A DNA stretch of 64,000 nucleotides. It comes from RUG13091 sp045113315 (GTDB taxonomy: Bacteria; Bacillota_I; Bacilli_A; RFN20; CAG-826). A model generated the notes under the pieces. That model was not told the origin of the DNA. It searched no databases and saw nothing but the letters and a program-made list of their open reading frames with translations. The stretch is from assembly GCA_045113315.1 (NCBI GenBank), contig JBGUIX010000003.1:10887-74886 (forward strand), written 5' to 3'. The position numbers and the translations under genes were made by a program. Position 1 is the stretch's first letter; each line of letters begins with the position of its first letter. Positions 16,330 through 23,507 of this stretch are shown piece by piece.

Positions 16330-17715
16330 TTAAAATTTCCCTTTTGTGACGGTTTTGTTCACGATCTTAATATTTATTCTGTTGAATCCGACACAATAAC
16401 CATTTTTGATTGCATAGCATTCTATGTAGTGGTCGCCTGAAAAATCAGAATGTTCTTCTATTGATAAACCTCTATTGGAAACAATTTGACCTCTAATTTT
16501 ATCAGGACTTCTTGCGTTTTCTCCCCTATTTCTTACTTTCCATAAAAGTTTGTCATAATCAAATGATGGGGATGCGGTTACATAGATGTACGGCCCTATA
16601 GGGATTCCTTTATATCGAGCTCTGACAACCTGAATTGGAAGCTTCCTATTATTATTTTTAAAGCCAATTTTACATTCTAATTTTATTTTTTTGAGATTTG
16701 GGTTAATGGTATATAAATCTTCTATAAATGTTTCATAATCATTTCTATCTAAAACGGAGACCTGGTTCTTTTTGTTTGGTCCATATGGTTCTTCAATGAC
16801 AATATTCCAATATTCACAATCAAAAATAGTGTTCCAAGTATCGGCTGATTCAGCAAACCCTCCACCACTATTGTATAAATTATCTAGTTTTTCAATGGCA
16901 CTTTTTAATGAACTTTTATAATTTTTCAATTGCTGACGGTGTTCGTCTGTTTGAATTAGTGAAGTGTTCAATGAAGTTGGATTAAAAACATCCTCAATTA
17001 CATTCAATCGTTCCGCTATATATTTGATAGTGTAATAAAAAGACAAATCAAGTCGTTCATCAGGACAAAAACATTCCGCACAAAGAATGGTTTGAATTAA
17101 ACCGCCGGTCATTTCCTTATAACCAGAAGCCCTACTAAGCGCTTTTGACATTCTTATAATATCTCTTAATTTATCACCTTTATCTGTTATTTGTTTTTCG
17201 AACCAGTTTAAAATCGCGTTTGGATTTCTTTTATTCCAAGACACACTACCAGCGTGTTCATAATCGCAATAACATCGATAATCGTCAGAGAATCTATAGA
17301 CTGCATAATCAAGGTGGTATCCCTCTTGATACGATATTCTTACACAATTCTTTTTAACTTCTGGATCAGATGAAAACTGTTCTGGCCATTTATTTAAAAA
17401 ACACTCACAGACAATATTCTTAATTTCGCGGTGTCCCAAATCTTTAACTGTTCGATAATCAAAAACTACACCAACATCAATATCGAAATCATTTTCATCA
17501 TCTTGAATGGCTGTATCCATTGCCATGCTTCCTTGGATAACGAAATTAGTTATTGAGTAATTAGTATTGTGCGCAAGGTTATATTCAGCAAGACCTTCTT
17601 TGAGTCTGTCAATATTTAAATCTTTTTTATTAGCCAATGAAATCTTGTCTTCATCAGGCAATTTCAAATAATTTTCACAAAAGTCAGCAAGATATCTTGA
17701 AAAGTCAAAAATCAT
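16330..17715 (-). CDS. CBASS cyclic-oligonucleotide synthase (CD-NTase)
   Basis: The 461-residue protein has the CD-NTase core QGSMAMDTAI (Gly62-Ser63) followed by FDIDVGV (Asp78 and Asp80) and a third acidic residue in GYHLDYAVY (Asp136), which together bind the metals and nucleotides. The C-terminal half carries the helical nucleotidyltransferase partner region and a C-terminal domain of about 150 residues. The gene follows the SAVED effector gene with an ATGA overlap, the usual two-gene type I CBASS layout. On phage infection such enzymes make a cyclic di- or trinucleotide that activates the effector. Which nucleotide is made cannot be read from the sequence. Confidence 0.88.
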   Translation of the reverse strand: MIFDFSRYLADFCENYLKLPDEDKISLANKKDLNIDRLKEGLAEYNLAHNTNYSITNFVIQGSMAMDTAIQDDENDFDIDVGVVFDYRTVKDLGHREIKNIVCECFLNKWPEQFSSDPEVKKNCVRISYQEGYHLDYAVYRFSDDYRCYCDYEHAGSVSWNKRNPNAILNWFEKQITDKGDKLRDIIRMSKALSRASGYKEMTGGLIQTILCAECFCPDERLDLSFYYTIKYIAERLNVIEDVFNPTSLNTSLIQTDEHRQQLKNYKSSLKSAIEKLDNLYNSGGGFAESADTWNTIFDCEYWNIVIEEPYGPNKKNQVSVLDRNDYETFIEDLYTINPNLKKIKLECKIGFKNNNRKLPIQVVRARYKGIPIGPYIYVTASPSFDYDKLLWKVRNRGENARSPDKIRGQIVSNRGLSIEEHSDFSGDHYIECYAIKNGYCVGFNRINIKIVNKTVTKGKF

Positions 17716-18491
17716 CTATAAACTTTGCCTTTCTTCAAATCTAAAGACCAGGTATATTTTGTTCCATCAAATTCATAAACAATGATTCTTGGATGTCTTG
17801 ACTGAATTGCTGTCCCTAGTACAAAAGAAACAATTTGTCTGCTTGCAGCAAAAAGATGTATTTCTTTTACCCCTGCTTCAGAGGCGGAATCCAAAAAATC
17901 GATCATTTTAAAATATAAAGAATTAAGATAGTTGCTGGTTATTCTATCATCAATTAAATCTATACCTAGACTATAGACTGGAAATGTGTTCGGAATCAAA
18001 TCGTTATGAATCTTACATGAACTTTCAACAAGAAGATTTACAGCGTTGTCTTTATTAATAAAGAATTTTTCTTTACTAGTTCTTTTGCGAGAAACAATAA
18101 CTGAATAGACCTTTTCTTTATCTTTTCTGCTATCGCACAAATTTACATGATGCTTGTCGGTTATTCTATATCCATCATAAATAGCAAGAGGAGTGCTAGC
18201 AAAACCGTAATAATATAAATTAGGTTGCTTTTTTAAATTCTTAATAATTATTTTTAGATTAATTTTCATTAAGAAAAGATGTAATTTTGGGTGAGGGTGA
18301 GACAAACCATCAGAATATATATGAACAATTTTGTGATGTGCAATTTTGAAACCATTAATTAAGTCGCTTTCATCAGAAAGCTTTTTATTGTCATTAATGT
18401 AAACAATTTCATGGTTCTTCCAGCAAATCCTTTTAAAAAGATAAGTTAAGATGGACCAAACAACTGATAAAACTAGTTTCAACCATTCCAT
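17712..18491 (-). CDS. CBASS effector, membrane-anchored SAVED protein
   Basis: Residues 4-20 are one hydrophobic helix followed by KRICWK. Residues about 90-259 match the SAVED fold, with the final HLFAASRQIVSFVLGTA and IVYEFDGTKYTWSLDL segments characteristic of that domain. SAVED binds cyclic oligonucleotides made by CD-NTases. A TM-SAVED effector would act at the membrane and kill or arrest the infected cell. A TAAAAT box ends 6 bases before the ATG and no ribosome-binding site is visible, so the transcript is probably leaderless. Confidence 0.85.
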   Translation of the reverse strand: MEWLKLVLSVVWSILTYLFKRICWKNHEIVYINDNKKLSDESDLINGFKIAHHKIVHIYSDGLSHPHPKLHLFLMKINLKIIIKNLKKQPNLYYYGFASTPLAIYDGYRITDKHHVNLCDSRKDKEKVYSVIVSRKRTSKEKFFINKDNAVNLLVESSCKIHNDLIPNTFPVYSLGIDLIDDRITSNYLNSLYFKMIDFLDSASEAGVKEIHLFAASRQIVSFVLGTAIQSRHPRIIVYEFDGTKYTWSLDLKKGKVYR

Positions 18492-18497
18492 ATCATA

Positions 18498-18526
18498 ATT
18501 TTAGTGGATTGATGTAATCAAAACAA
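18498..18526 (-). promoter_or_regulatory. Leaderless promoter of the CBASS operon
   Basis: On the minus strand TTGTTT (18526-18521) and TAAAAT (18503-18498) are 17 bases apart, and the predicted start coincides with the A of the ATG at 18491. The -35 lies inside the conserved B-repeat leader, so the two divergent units share this region. Confidence 0.7.
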
Positions 18527-18582
18527 CTTGAATTTATCCCTCTTTTGATGGATTTATAGACACATAAGGAACAGGCACCACT
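18518..18582 (+). repeat. B repeat leader, copy 1
   Basis: TCAAAACAACTTG and, after a short variable stretch, TTTTGATGGATTTATAG followed by ACACATAAGGAACAGGCAC recur at 24631, 25066 and 33725. It carries AAGGA 12 bases before the small ORF's ATG. Confidence 0.8.
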
Positions 18583-18783
18583 ATGCACAATAAAGACAAG
18601 GTTATCTTTAATAAGAAACTCCCATATGAATATAACATTTGCCTTTATGTCTTAGAAGAATTATGTGATAAGGGAATTATCGATGTTTTTGAAATGACTG
18701 AAGCCATAATTCTTTTAAGAAGAAAATACAAAATGCCTGTTATAGATATCTATGGTAAAAAAGACAATAATTCCAGCGACTAA
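18583..18783 (+). CDS. Small B-repeat protein (only intact copy), recombinase-accessory-like
   Basis: This 66-residue charged helical protein reads MHNKDKVIFNKKLPYEYNI at the start, then CLYVLEELCDKGIIDVFEM and a C-terminal LRRKYK. The layout (Tyr, an amphipathic helix, a Gly-Ile turn, a second helix) resembles the short SHOCT-like ORFs that sit beside serine recombinases in Firmicutes mobile elements; that is a resemblance, not a proven match. Broken copies occur at 21731, 24698, 25103, 25998 and 33790. It points away from the CBASS operon and is followed by C repeat 1. Confidence 0.6.
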   Translation: MHNKDKVIFNKKLPYEYNICLYVLEELCDKGIIDVFEMTEAIILLRRKYKMPVIDIYGKKDNNSSD

Positions 18784-18813
18784 GAAGTTATGAAAAGAAT
18801 TAATAAAGCTATC

Positions 18814-18870
18814 GGCGAGTGTTTGCAAAACAAAAAGCAAACAACACACCAATCATTTGAAACACGAGCC
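18814..18870. repeat. C repeat 1, imperfect hairpin
   Basis: GGCGAGTGTTT (18814-18824) pairs with AAACACGAGCC (18860-18870) except for a central tandem GA/GA mismatch. The same arms occur at 21817 and 26076. It begins 31 bases after the stop of the intact small ORF. Confidence 0.75.
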
Positions 18871-18883
18871 ACCCATCATCTAA

Positions 18884-18910
18884 AAAAGAGAGACACTAAT
18901 CTCTCTTAAA
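18884..18910 (-). terminator. Terminator of the dehydrogenase pseudogene
   Basis: On the minus strand AAGAGAGA, a short loop containing the pseudogene's TAG, and TCTCTCTT run into six Ts. The stem is intact although the gene is broken. Confidence 0.7.
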
Positions 18911-19186
18911 TAAATCTCTTGTGTATACCTTATCATTATAAGGAATGAGTGATTCATCCATACGATTAGTGAGTATTAGATCCACACTACTAGCAAAGCT
19001 ATCTATAGATTGTTTATCTTTATTATAATAAATAGTCTTATATCCCTTATTCTCTAATCCAGTGATAACATCACTAATAGAGGCATTACATTTATTATCA
19101 CTGCCTTGTTAAGAGGCAAGTGAATAAACACCTATCTTAGAGCCGGCAGACACTAATTGTTTTAAATATATATTCACTATATCATT
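18896..19186 (-). pseudogene. UDP-sugar dehydrogenase C-terminal domain remnant
   Basis: A 97-codon minus-strand frame reads NDIVNIYLKQLVSAGSKIGV, then YSLAS, an in-frame TAA (19109-19111), QGSDNKCNASISDVITGLE, and ends with LILTNRM and KVYTRDLFKRD. This is the UDP-binding C-terminal Rossmann domain of UDP-glucose dehydrogenases, whose family consensus ends with a similar asparagine-arginine and KVYTRDLF pattern. The N-terminal and catalytic parts are missing upstream. It begins at the same domain joint where the HTH-fused dehydrogenase at 10152 stops, but lies upstream of it. No start codon is present, so it is not expressed as a protein. Confidence 0.85.
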
Positions 19187-19238
19187 TCTTTAATTTGCTA
19201 TTATTTTTTCAATTAATTGGCCATTTTTTACTAAAATA

Positions 19239-19820
19239 TTAAGTATTTTCTTGATTTTTAATAATATTTTCTAAATAGGTGAAGAGAATAGAGATGTTCG
19301 ATTCTTTAATGTCCAAACTCTTAAAGATATCGATTATTTCATTATATTTTGTTGTTAATAATTTGAAGTACTGCGCAGGCTTATGATTTCGTGTGTCAAT
19401 TTTTATTCCATGGTTATTCAACACAGCATCCATATTTGGGTTGAAATATATTGGTTCTATCAATTTTTCTTTTCCCCACCAATAATCCTTAAAAAGTGTT
19501 TTATCTAGATAAGACTCGAACAAGTCATCATCCGCATCATCTTTATCCATAATTGTGAATATTCTATGATTTAATATTCGCTTGCTTTCTTTTTCAATGA
19601 ACAACAAATCTCTATTTTTTCGGATGTAATCCTTTTTGTCTGGATAAAGCTTGTGTAAAAAATAATTTATGGTGTTGATTAATATTGAATTTCTCCCATT
19701 ATCTTTAGCCAATGGGTTGAGATTTCTTCTGCTTTTGGCTTGAATCTGTTGAACCAAGATTAATTCACATTCACCATGACAAACTATAGAGCAAGGCAGG
19801 TATTTAATGTTCTTGCTCAT
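19239..19820 (-). CDS. RloB/TOPRIM-like partner of the AAA ATPase
   Basis: The 193-residue protein shows CHGECELILVQQI near the N-terminus (Glu17) and FTIMDKDDADDD at about residues 87-98, the Glu and Asp-x-Asp pattern of a small TOPRIM/RloB-type nuclease domain. It starts inside the end of the ATPase gene (17-base overlap). ATPase plus small TOPRIM pairs occur in AbiL (AbiLi/AbiLii) and PARIS (AriA/AriB). In those systems the ATPase senses infection and the TOPRIM protein is the toxic effector. Which of the two families this belongs to cannot be decided here. Confidence 0.7.
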   Translation of the reverse strand: MSKNIKYLPCSIVCHGECELILVQQIQAKSRRNLNPLAKDNGRNSILINTINYFLHKLYPDKKDYIRKNRDLLFIEKESKRILNHRIFTIMDKDDADDDLFESYLDKTLFKDYWWGKEKLIEPIYFNPNMDAVLNNHGIKIDTRNHKPAQYFKLLTTKYNEIIDIFKSLDIKESNISILFTYLENIIKNQENT

Positions 19821-21156
19821 TATTACCCAAAACCTCAGAAATGTATTTCATTGAAAACGCACCACTTTGTGGGACGCCGCCATAAAGGCCTTTTAAATAT
19901 TGGCCAATAATGTCTGTGCCTGGTTGAATTTTTCTTCCAAATTCATCAAGTGAGTAAGATACAATATTATCATTTTCATCTCTATCAAATAGATAAATAT
20001 ATTTTTTAATATGGTGTTCTAAAAGCAAAGTATTGTGTGTCGTTACTATCAACTGCCCGTTAATTGAATCGCACATAGAATCAAACACGGTTTTGAGAAG
20101 AATATCATTTATCCCGTTATCTATTTCATCAATCACAATTGTTTTCTTGTTTTTAACTAATTCGTAAAAACTGGTAAATAGAGCAGCCATTTTCTTGGTA
20201 CCCGTTGACTCTAATTCATATGGAATAGAGATAATGCGGCCATTTTTCTTTTCGACAAAATATAGATGATATGTCCGCTTACCAGAATCATTGGAAACTA
20301 TTCGATATTCAACAGATTGAATGTTTGAATAAAGGGAAGAAAAAAACATGCTTAAAGCCATTTTGGTTTTTTCAAGTCTAATCATATCTTTTTCTTTGAG
20401 CGTTCCGCTTGAAATTGGAGATAGGAAACTTGATGAATAGTTAGGTATAGCATTTTGGCCAATTAGCATATCATCTTCTTTCATCACAACAATTAGTGAT
20501 TCTAAATAATCCAGAAATGCAATTAGGTGTTTAGAAAGGCTCTTCTTAAAAAATGGAGAACTAACATCTCTTCTAATAAAATTCAAACATGATAAGAAGG
20601 TGTGTTTTTCGCCAAAATACATCTGTAGATAGCTATTACATTTTTCTTTAATCTCAGGATTTGAAAAAACATCATCTGGCAAATCCATCTTACTTTTTGA
20701 ACAAATAAATAAATTTTTACCATTGAACGATAGCTTTTCTTGAACTATGGATTTTTTATCAAAAACCATTGAATAGATATATTTCTTCTGATTAAGAATT
20801 AACTCATATGTGAGTCGCATATCATCAGGAGAATCTAAGAGATGATATTTTTTTAAATATCCGGAAATGCGATATTCATCATATGCATTACCAATCATTT
20901 TTGCTAATGATTCCTCAAATGTTTCTTTGCCAGATTTAAGAGATCCCAAGAATTTGCTTAAGCCTTCAGTGGCCACGAGCGAATCATATGAACGTTTTAA
21001 AAATTCAAAACACTTAATTAAGCATGTTTTACCAATGCCATTTTCACCATAAATGATTGCCATCTTTTTAGCTTTTCTATCAGTCTTATTTTCTATTAAG
21101 TCCAACTCAAAATGAGTGAAAGTAGTAAAGTTGTCCACAGTAATTTTGCTAAACAT
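19804..21156 (-). CDS. AAA15/21-type ABC-like ATPase of a two-gene defence system
   Basis: The 450-residue protein has Walker A GENGIGKT (37-44), a long helical insertion (about 70-270), then Walker B KTIVIDEIDNG (about 345) and LIVTTHNT (D-loop and switch region, about 375). It matches AbiLi/RloA/AriA-like ATPases. It has its own promoter (TTGCAA-N17-TAAATT on the minus strand near 21190-21220) and a plausible GCGAGG ribosome-binding site. The downstream TOPRIM-like gene overlaps it, so the pair is a self-contained abortive-infection candidate. Confidence 0.8.
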   Translation of the reverse strand: MFSKITVDNFTTFTHFELDLIENKTDRKAKKMAIIYGENGIGKTCLIKCFEFLKRSYDSLVATEGLSKFLGSLKSGKETFEESLAKMIGNAYDEYRISGYLKKYHLLDSPDDMRLTYELILNQKKYIYSMVFDKKSIVQEKLSFNGKNLFICSKSKMDLPDDVFSNPEIKEKCNSYLQMYFGEKHTFLSCLNFIRRDVSSPFFKKSLSKHLIAFLDYLESLIVVMKEDDMLIGQNAIPNYSSSFLSPISSGTLKEKDMIRLEKTKMALSMFFSSLYSNIQSVEYRIVSNDSGKRTYHLYFVEKKNGRIISIPYELESTGTKKMAALFTSFYELVKNKKTIVIDEIDNGINDILLKTVFDSMCDSINGQLIVTTHNTLLLEHHIKKYIYLFDRDENDNIVSYSLDEFGRKIQPGTDIIGQYLKGLYGGVPQSGAFSMKYISEVLGNNEQEH

Positions 21157-21253
21157 ATATTTAAACCTCGCTAATAATTTAAGTTCTTATGATGCTATTT
21201 GCAAGTAATTTTTGTTATTTTGCCATTATTTTGCTATATTTTTTAGTTTTATC

Positions 21254-21281
21254 TTGAATATATTTGCATTTGATGTATTAT
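21254..21281 (+). promoter_or_regulatory. Promoter of the orphan 82-residue gene
   Basis: TTGAAT (21254-21259) and TATTAT (21276-21281) are 16 bases apart. The predicted start near 21288 leaves an unusually long leader of about 110 bases. Confidence 0.65.
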
Positions 21282-21287
21282 GGGAAG

Positions 21288-21400
21288 TGATTAAAAATAA
21301 AAGTTCCGCTCGGCGTGAACCAAGGGAAACTGTTGCTTAGTTATCTTATCACGTATTTAATCCTGTTGCAATCTGGAGCGGTCAAGAAAGGAGCTTGACA
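21288..21400 (+). promoter_or_regulatory. Structured 5' leader of the orphan gene
   Basis: CCGCTC (21306-21311) can pair with GAGCGG (21376-21381), enclosing a loop of about 64 bases that holds the repeated word CTGTTGC. The ribosome-binding site lies just after this stem, so the fold could affect translation. It matches no riboswitch that I recognise. Confidence 0.4.
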
Positions 21401-21649
21401 ATGCAATATTCAGTTGTTATGGCGAAAAATCGTCCGTCTCCATCAAATGAAGATGAATATGTTGCCGCATATAAAGTACTTGTGCCTCAAGCAACGAGAT
21501 CAGATTTATATGATATCGCTTGCGTCACCACGTATTCTGGCATCAATGGTCACGCAATGATGTATTACAGTGACAATAGAAGTCACGATAATTCTTATCA
21601 CAGGTGCATCAACTTTGTATCCGATGATGAGTTAAGACGTCATATGTAA
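21401..21649 (+). CDS. Orphan 82-residue protein
   Basis: I do not recognise this protein. The ATG at 21401 is chosen because AAAGGAG (21387-21393) lies 7 bases upstream. The sequence is hydrophilic and Tyr/His/Ser-rich, with no membrane segment, signal peptide or obvious catalytic motif (middle part DIACVTTYSGINGHAMMYY). It has its own promoter, long leader and terminator, so it is a free-standing unit placed between the AAA/TOPRIM pair and a broken B repeat. It may be a small toxin, antitoxin or anti-defence protein, but nothing in the sequence decides this. Confidence 0.6.
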   Translation: MQYSVVMAKNRPSPSNEDEYVAAYKVLVPQATRSDLYDIACVTTYSGINGHAMMYYSDNRSHDNSYHRCINFVSDDELRRHM

Positions 21650-21656
21650 GGCAATT

Positions 21657-21686
21657 AAGCAGGCAAATTGAAAAGCCTGCTTTTTT
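21657..21686 (+). terminator. Terminator of the orphan gene
   Basis: AAGCAGGC (21657-21664) pairs with GCCTGCTT (21675-21682), followed by a T-run. Confidence 0.9.
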
Positions 21687-21730
21687 GTGGAATATTTTCA
21701 TTAATGTTACAGGCATATTTTCTCTTGAAC

Positions 21731-21816
21731 AAAAATTCTCGTACGAATATAACATCTGTCTTTATATCTTAGAAGAATTATGCAATAAGGAAATCATTAA
21801 TGTTTTTAAGCATCTC
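21731..21816 (+). pseudogene. B-repeat small ORF remnant, copy 2
   Basis: The frame FSYEYNICLYILEELCNKEII matches residues 13-33 of the intact copy at 18583, but no start codon is present and it runs straight into C repeat 2 after NVFK. Confidence 0.75.
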
Positions 21817-21872
21817 GGCGAGTGTTTACATAAACAAAAAGCTCATATCTCAGCATAATTGAAACACGAGCC
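21817..21872. repeat. C repeat 2, imperfect hairpin
   Basis: GGCGAGTGTTT (21817-21827) and AAACACGAGCC (21862-21872) have the same arms as C repeat 1. The repeat ends 5 bases before the stop of the HNH gene. Confidence 0.75.
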
Positions 21873-21877
21873 ATATA

Positions 21878-22681
21878 TCATTTATTTCTGGTTTTAGCCA
21901 ATTGGGCATTTCTGCCTTCTCTACCACTCATAATCGAATCAATTGTGTCGTTTTGTTGTTTGTTACCCATGGCGCACGGCCAACAAGGTGGCAAAATCTC
22001 TCCAGTCAGAATATTAGTAAATGAATTCTTGTTTAATTCAATTTCATTTTTTCCATCTAAAACAAGTTTTGTTAAATCAACAGCCAATGGATAATAATCA
22101 GAATCTGAAACAATAAAAGCAAGTGGATGGAAATAAAGACACGAAACCATGTGCATTTTGTTCCTTGTTTGAGGAAAAATTGATGTTGTTCTTGGAAAAA
22201 ACTGCATTGGAACCACATCTCTAATTATGAACACATCATGGTATGGATAATAAAGAAGATAAAGATGGGTTTCAGTTGGAAAGATTCCTTTATTAATATA
22301 GTTACGCATTTCTTTATCTGGCGCGACATTAGAAAATGAATCGGTGGCTAGTATATGCCCAAAAAGACATTTGATAATCTTTTCAATTGAGCCGGTCCAT
22401 TTAATGTTTGTGTCATTAGAATGAAGTACTGTTTCATAGAGACTTTTTAGTTCTGTGTCGGTTTGAATGCCTAGTAAACCATTATTGCATTCTGCACAGA
22501 TGAATGAGAAAGTGAGTCCGCCTTGTGATATTTCACTTCTTGCATATCCGGTTTCAATTGGAAAAACATATGTTCTAACAACATCATCTTTATTATTGCA
22601 AGATTTTGGTGGAACGTGATCTCTTGTTGGGAACTTATATTCTTCACAAATAGGACATTTGACTCTCTTTTTGTTACTCAT
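21878..22681 (-). CDS. HNH endonuclease-like protein
   Basis: The 267-residue protein begins KRVKCPICEEYKFPTRDHVP, with a CxxC and the RDHVPPKSC segment typical of HNH nucleases, followed by FICAECNNGL (second CxxC, Asn-Asn of HNH). The remaining about 190 residues are not a domain that I recognise. A TATTAT box (22693-22688) lies exactly 6 bases before the ATG, and a near-palindrome AACGGTTCGAATGGTT (22699-22714) sits at its -35. It stands alone between C2 and A3. A stand-alone restriction or abortive nuclease is likely. Confidence 0.75.
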   Translation of the reverse strand: MSNKKRVKCPICEEYKFPTRDHVPPKSCNNKDDVVRTYVFPIETGYARSEISQGGLTFSFICAECNNGLLGIQTDTELKSLYETVLHSNDTNIKWTGSIEKIIKCLFGHILATDSFSNVAPDKEMRNYINKGIFPTETHLYLLYYPYHDVFIIRDVVPMQFFPRTTSIFPQTRNKMHMVSCLYFHPLAFIVSDSDYYPLAVDLTKLVLDGKNEIELNKNSFTNILTGEILPPCWPCAMGNKQQNDTIDSIMSGREGRNAQLAKTRNK

Positions 22682-22687
22682 ACATTA

Positions 22688-22714
22688 ATAATAATCCAAA
22701 CGGTTCGAATGGTT
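22688..22714 (-). promoter_or_regulatory. Leaderless promoter and near-palindrome of the HNH gene
   Basis: The TATTAT box ends 6 bases before the ATG at 22681. AACGGTTCGAATGGTT (22699-22714) is nearly palindromic around TTCGAA and may bind a regulator. No Shine-Dalgarno is visible. Confidence 0.55.
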
Positions 22715-22715
22715 T

Positions 22716-22778
22716 GTCTTTAACGTACTGTAATAATCCCTAATTTTTCAAAATTATTCCGACTGTAACAATCCCAAC
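22716..22778. repeat. A-type repeat, two-unit copy (A3)
   Basis: GTCTTTAACGT is followed by ACTGTAATAATCCC (22727-22740) and, 35 bases on, ACTGTAACAATCCC (22762-22775). The inner text TAATTTTT/AAATTATTCCG is shared with A2. Confidence 0.8.
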
Positions 22779-22810
22779 TTTCAGCCTATTTCAAATGGAT
22801 TCGATTTGAT

Positions 22811-22827
22811 GCCGTGCATACCACGGC
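22811..22827. other. Hairpin between A3 and the two-gene membrane system
   Basis: GCCGTG-CATAC-CACGGC forms a strong 6-bp stem and is followed by a GGCCT-CAAA-GGCC stem overlapping its end. It lacks a T-run in either direction, so it is not an obvious terminator. Its GC content is high for this window. Confidence 0.5.
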
Positions 22828-22859
22828 CTCAAAGGCCTAACTTCCAATGAAACGGCAGG

Positions 22860-23501
22860 TTATTTCTTAGAATCGACCAAAAGTTTCTTTAACGCTTCTA
22901 GTTTTCTATATAAGTGTTCGGCATCTTCGTCATTGCCAATTATGTTAAAAATGTGTTCGTGGTGATACCAAACAATTTTGATTATGTCACCACAAAATCC
23001 TTCGATAATATCATCATACTTTGGTTCAATTAAACGCCTTGGATTAAAAATGGCTTCTCCGAGTTCATTTAAAAGGATGTCTAACGTTTCCAAATCTTTG
23101 TCATTTAAATAGCGATACGGATCATCGTATTTTTTTAAAAACTGTTCAATTTTATTTGTAATATTTCTATCAACAGGATAATAAGTATTGGCATCAATCA
23201 CTTTATACAGTCTTTCATCCAATTGCCTAAGAGCAGGTGATAAATCCAAACTACTAAGGTAATTATTTGCATTTACTGCAAAAGAATCATCATATTCTTT
23301 TTGCCCAGACAAATAATCAATATTATCTTTTGCAAACTCTCTTGCTTTTTCTGATGCCTTTTTACTAATGGCGTTAATTAGAACTATCCTATATTTTTTA
23401 CAGTAAACTATATTTTTCAAATCTCGAAGCTTATAACCATCAGTTTGGGCATCCAAAAAATCTCTAATTTGACAATAAAATTTATAATCAATATCTATCA
23501 T
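22860..23501 (-). CDS. Uncharacterised helical partner of a membrane protein
   Basis: I do not recognise this 213-residue soluble, mostly helical, charged protein. No signal peptide or membrane helix is present. The C-terminal half carries IVWYHHEHIFNIIG, a His-rich patch that could be structural or metal-binding, but no family motif is clear. It lies 6 bases downstream of the membrane protein gene and is surely co-transcribed. By analogy with two-gene abortive systems, one component may sense infection and the membrane protein execute it; this is inference. Confidence 0.65.
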   Translation of the reverse strand: MIDIDYKFYCQIRDFLDAQTDGYKLRDLKNIVYCKKYRIVLINAISKKASEKAREFAKDNIDYLSGQKEYDDSFAVNANNYLSSLDLSPALRQLDERLYKVIDANTYYPVDRNITNKIEQFLKKYDDPYRYLNDKDLETLDILLNELGEAIFNPRRLIEPKYDDIIEGFCGDIIKIVWYHHEHIFNIIGNDEDAEHLYRKLEALKKLLVDSKK

Positions 23502-23507
23502 ACGTTG

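Noticed and set aside
18583..18783. Small B ORF as the toxin or antitoxin of each cassette
   Set aside because: It is broken in all copies but one while the cargo genes stay intact, so it is not needed to balance them.
21878..22681. HNH protein as the PtuB partner of the AAA ATPase (Septu)
   Set aside because: It is separated from the ATPase by a + strand gene, a B remnant and a C repeat, has its own promoter, and the ATPase already has a TOPRIM-like partner.
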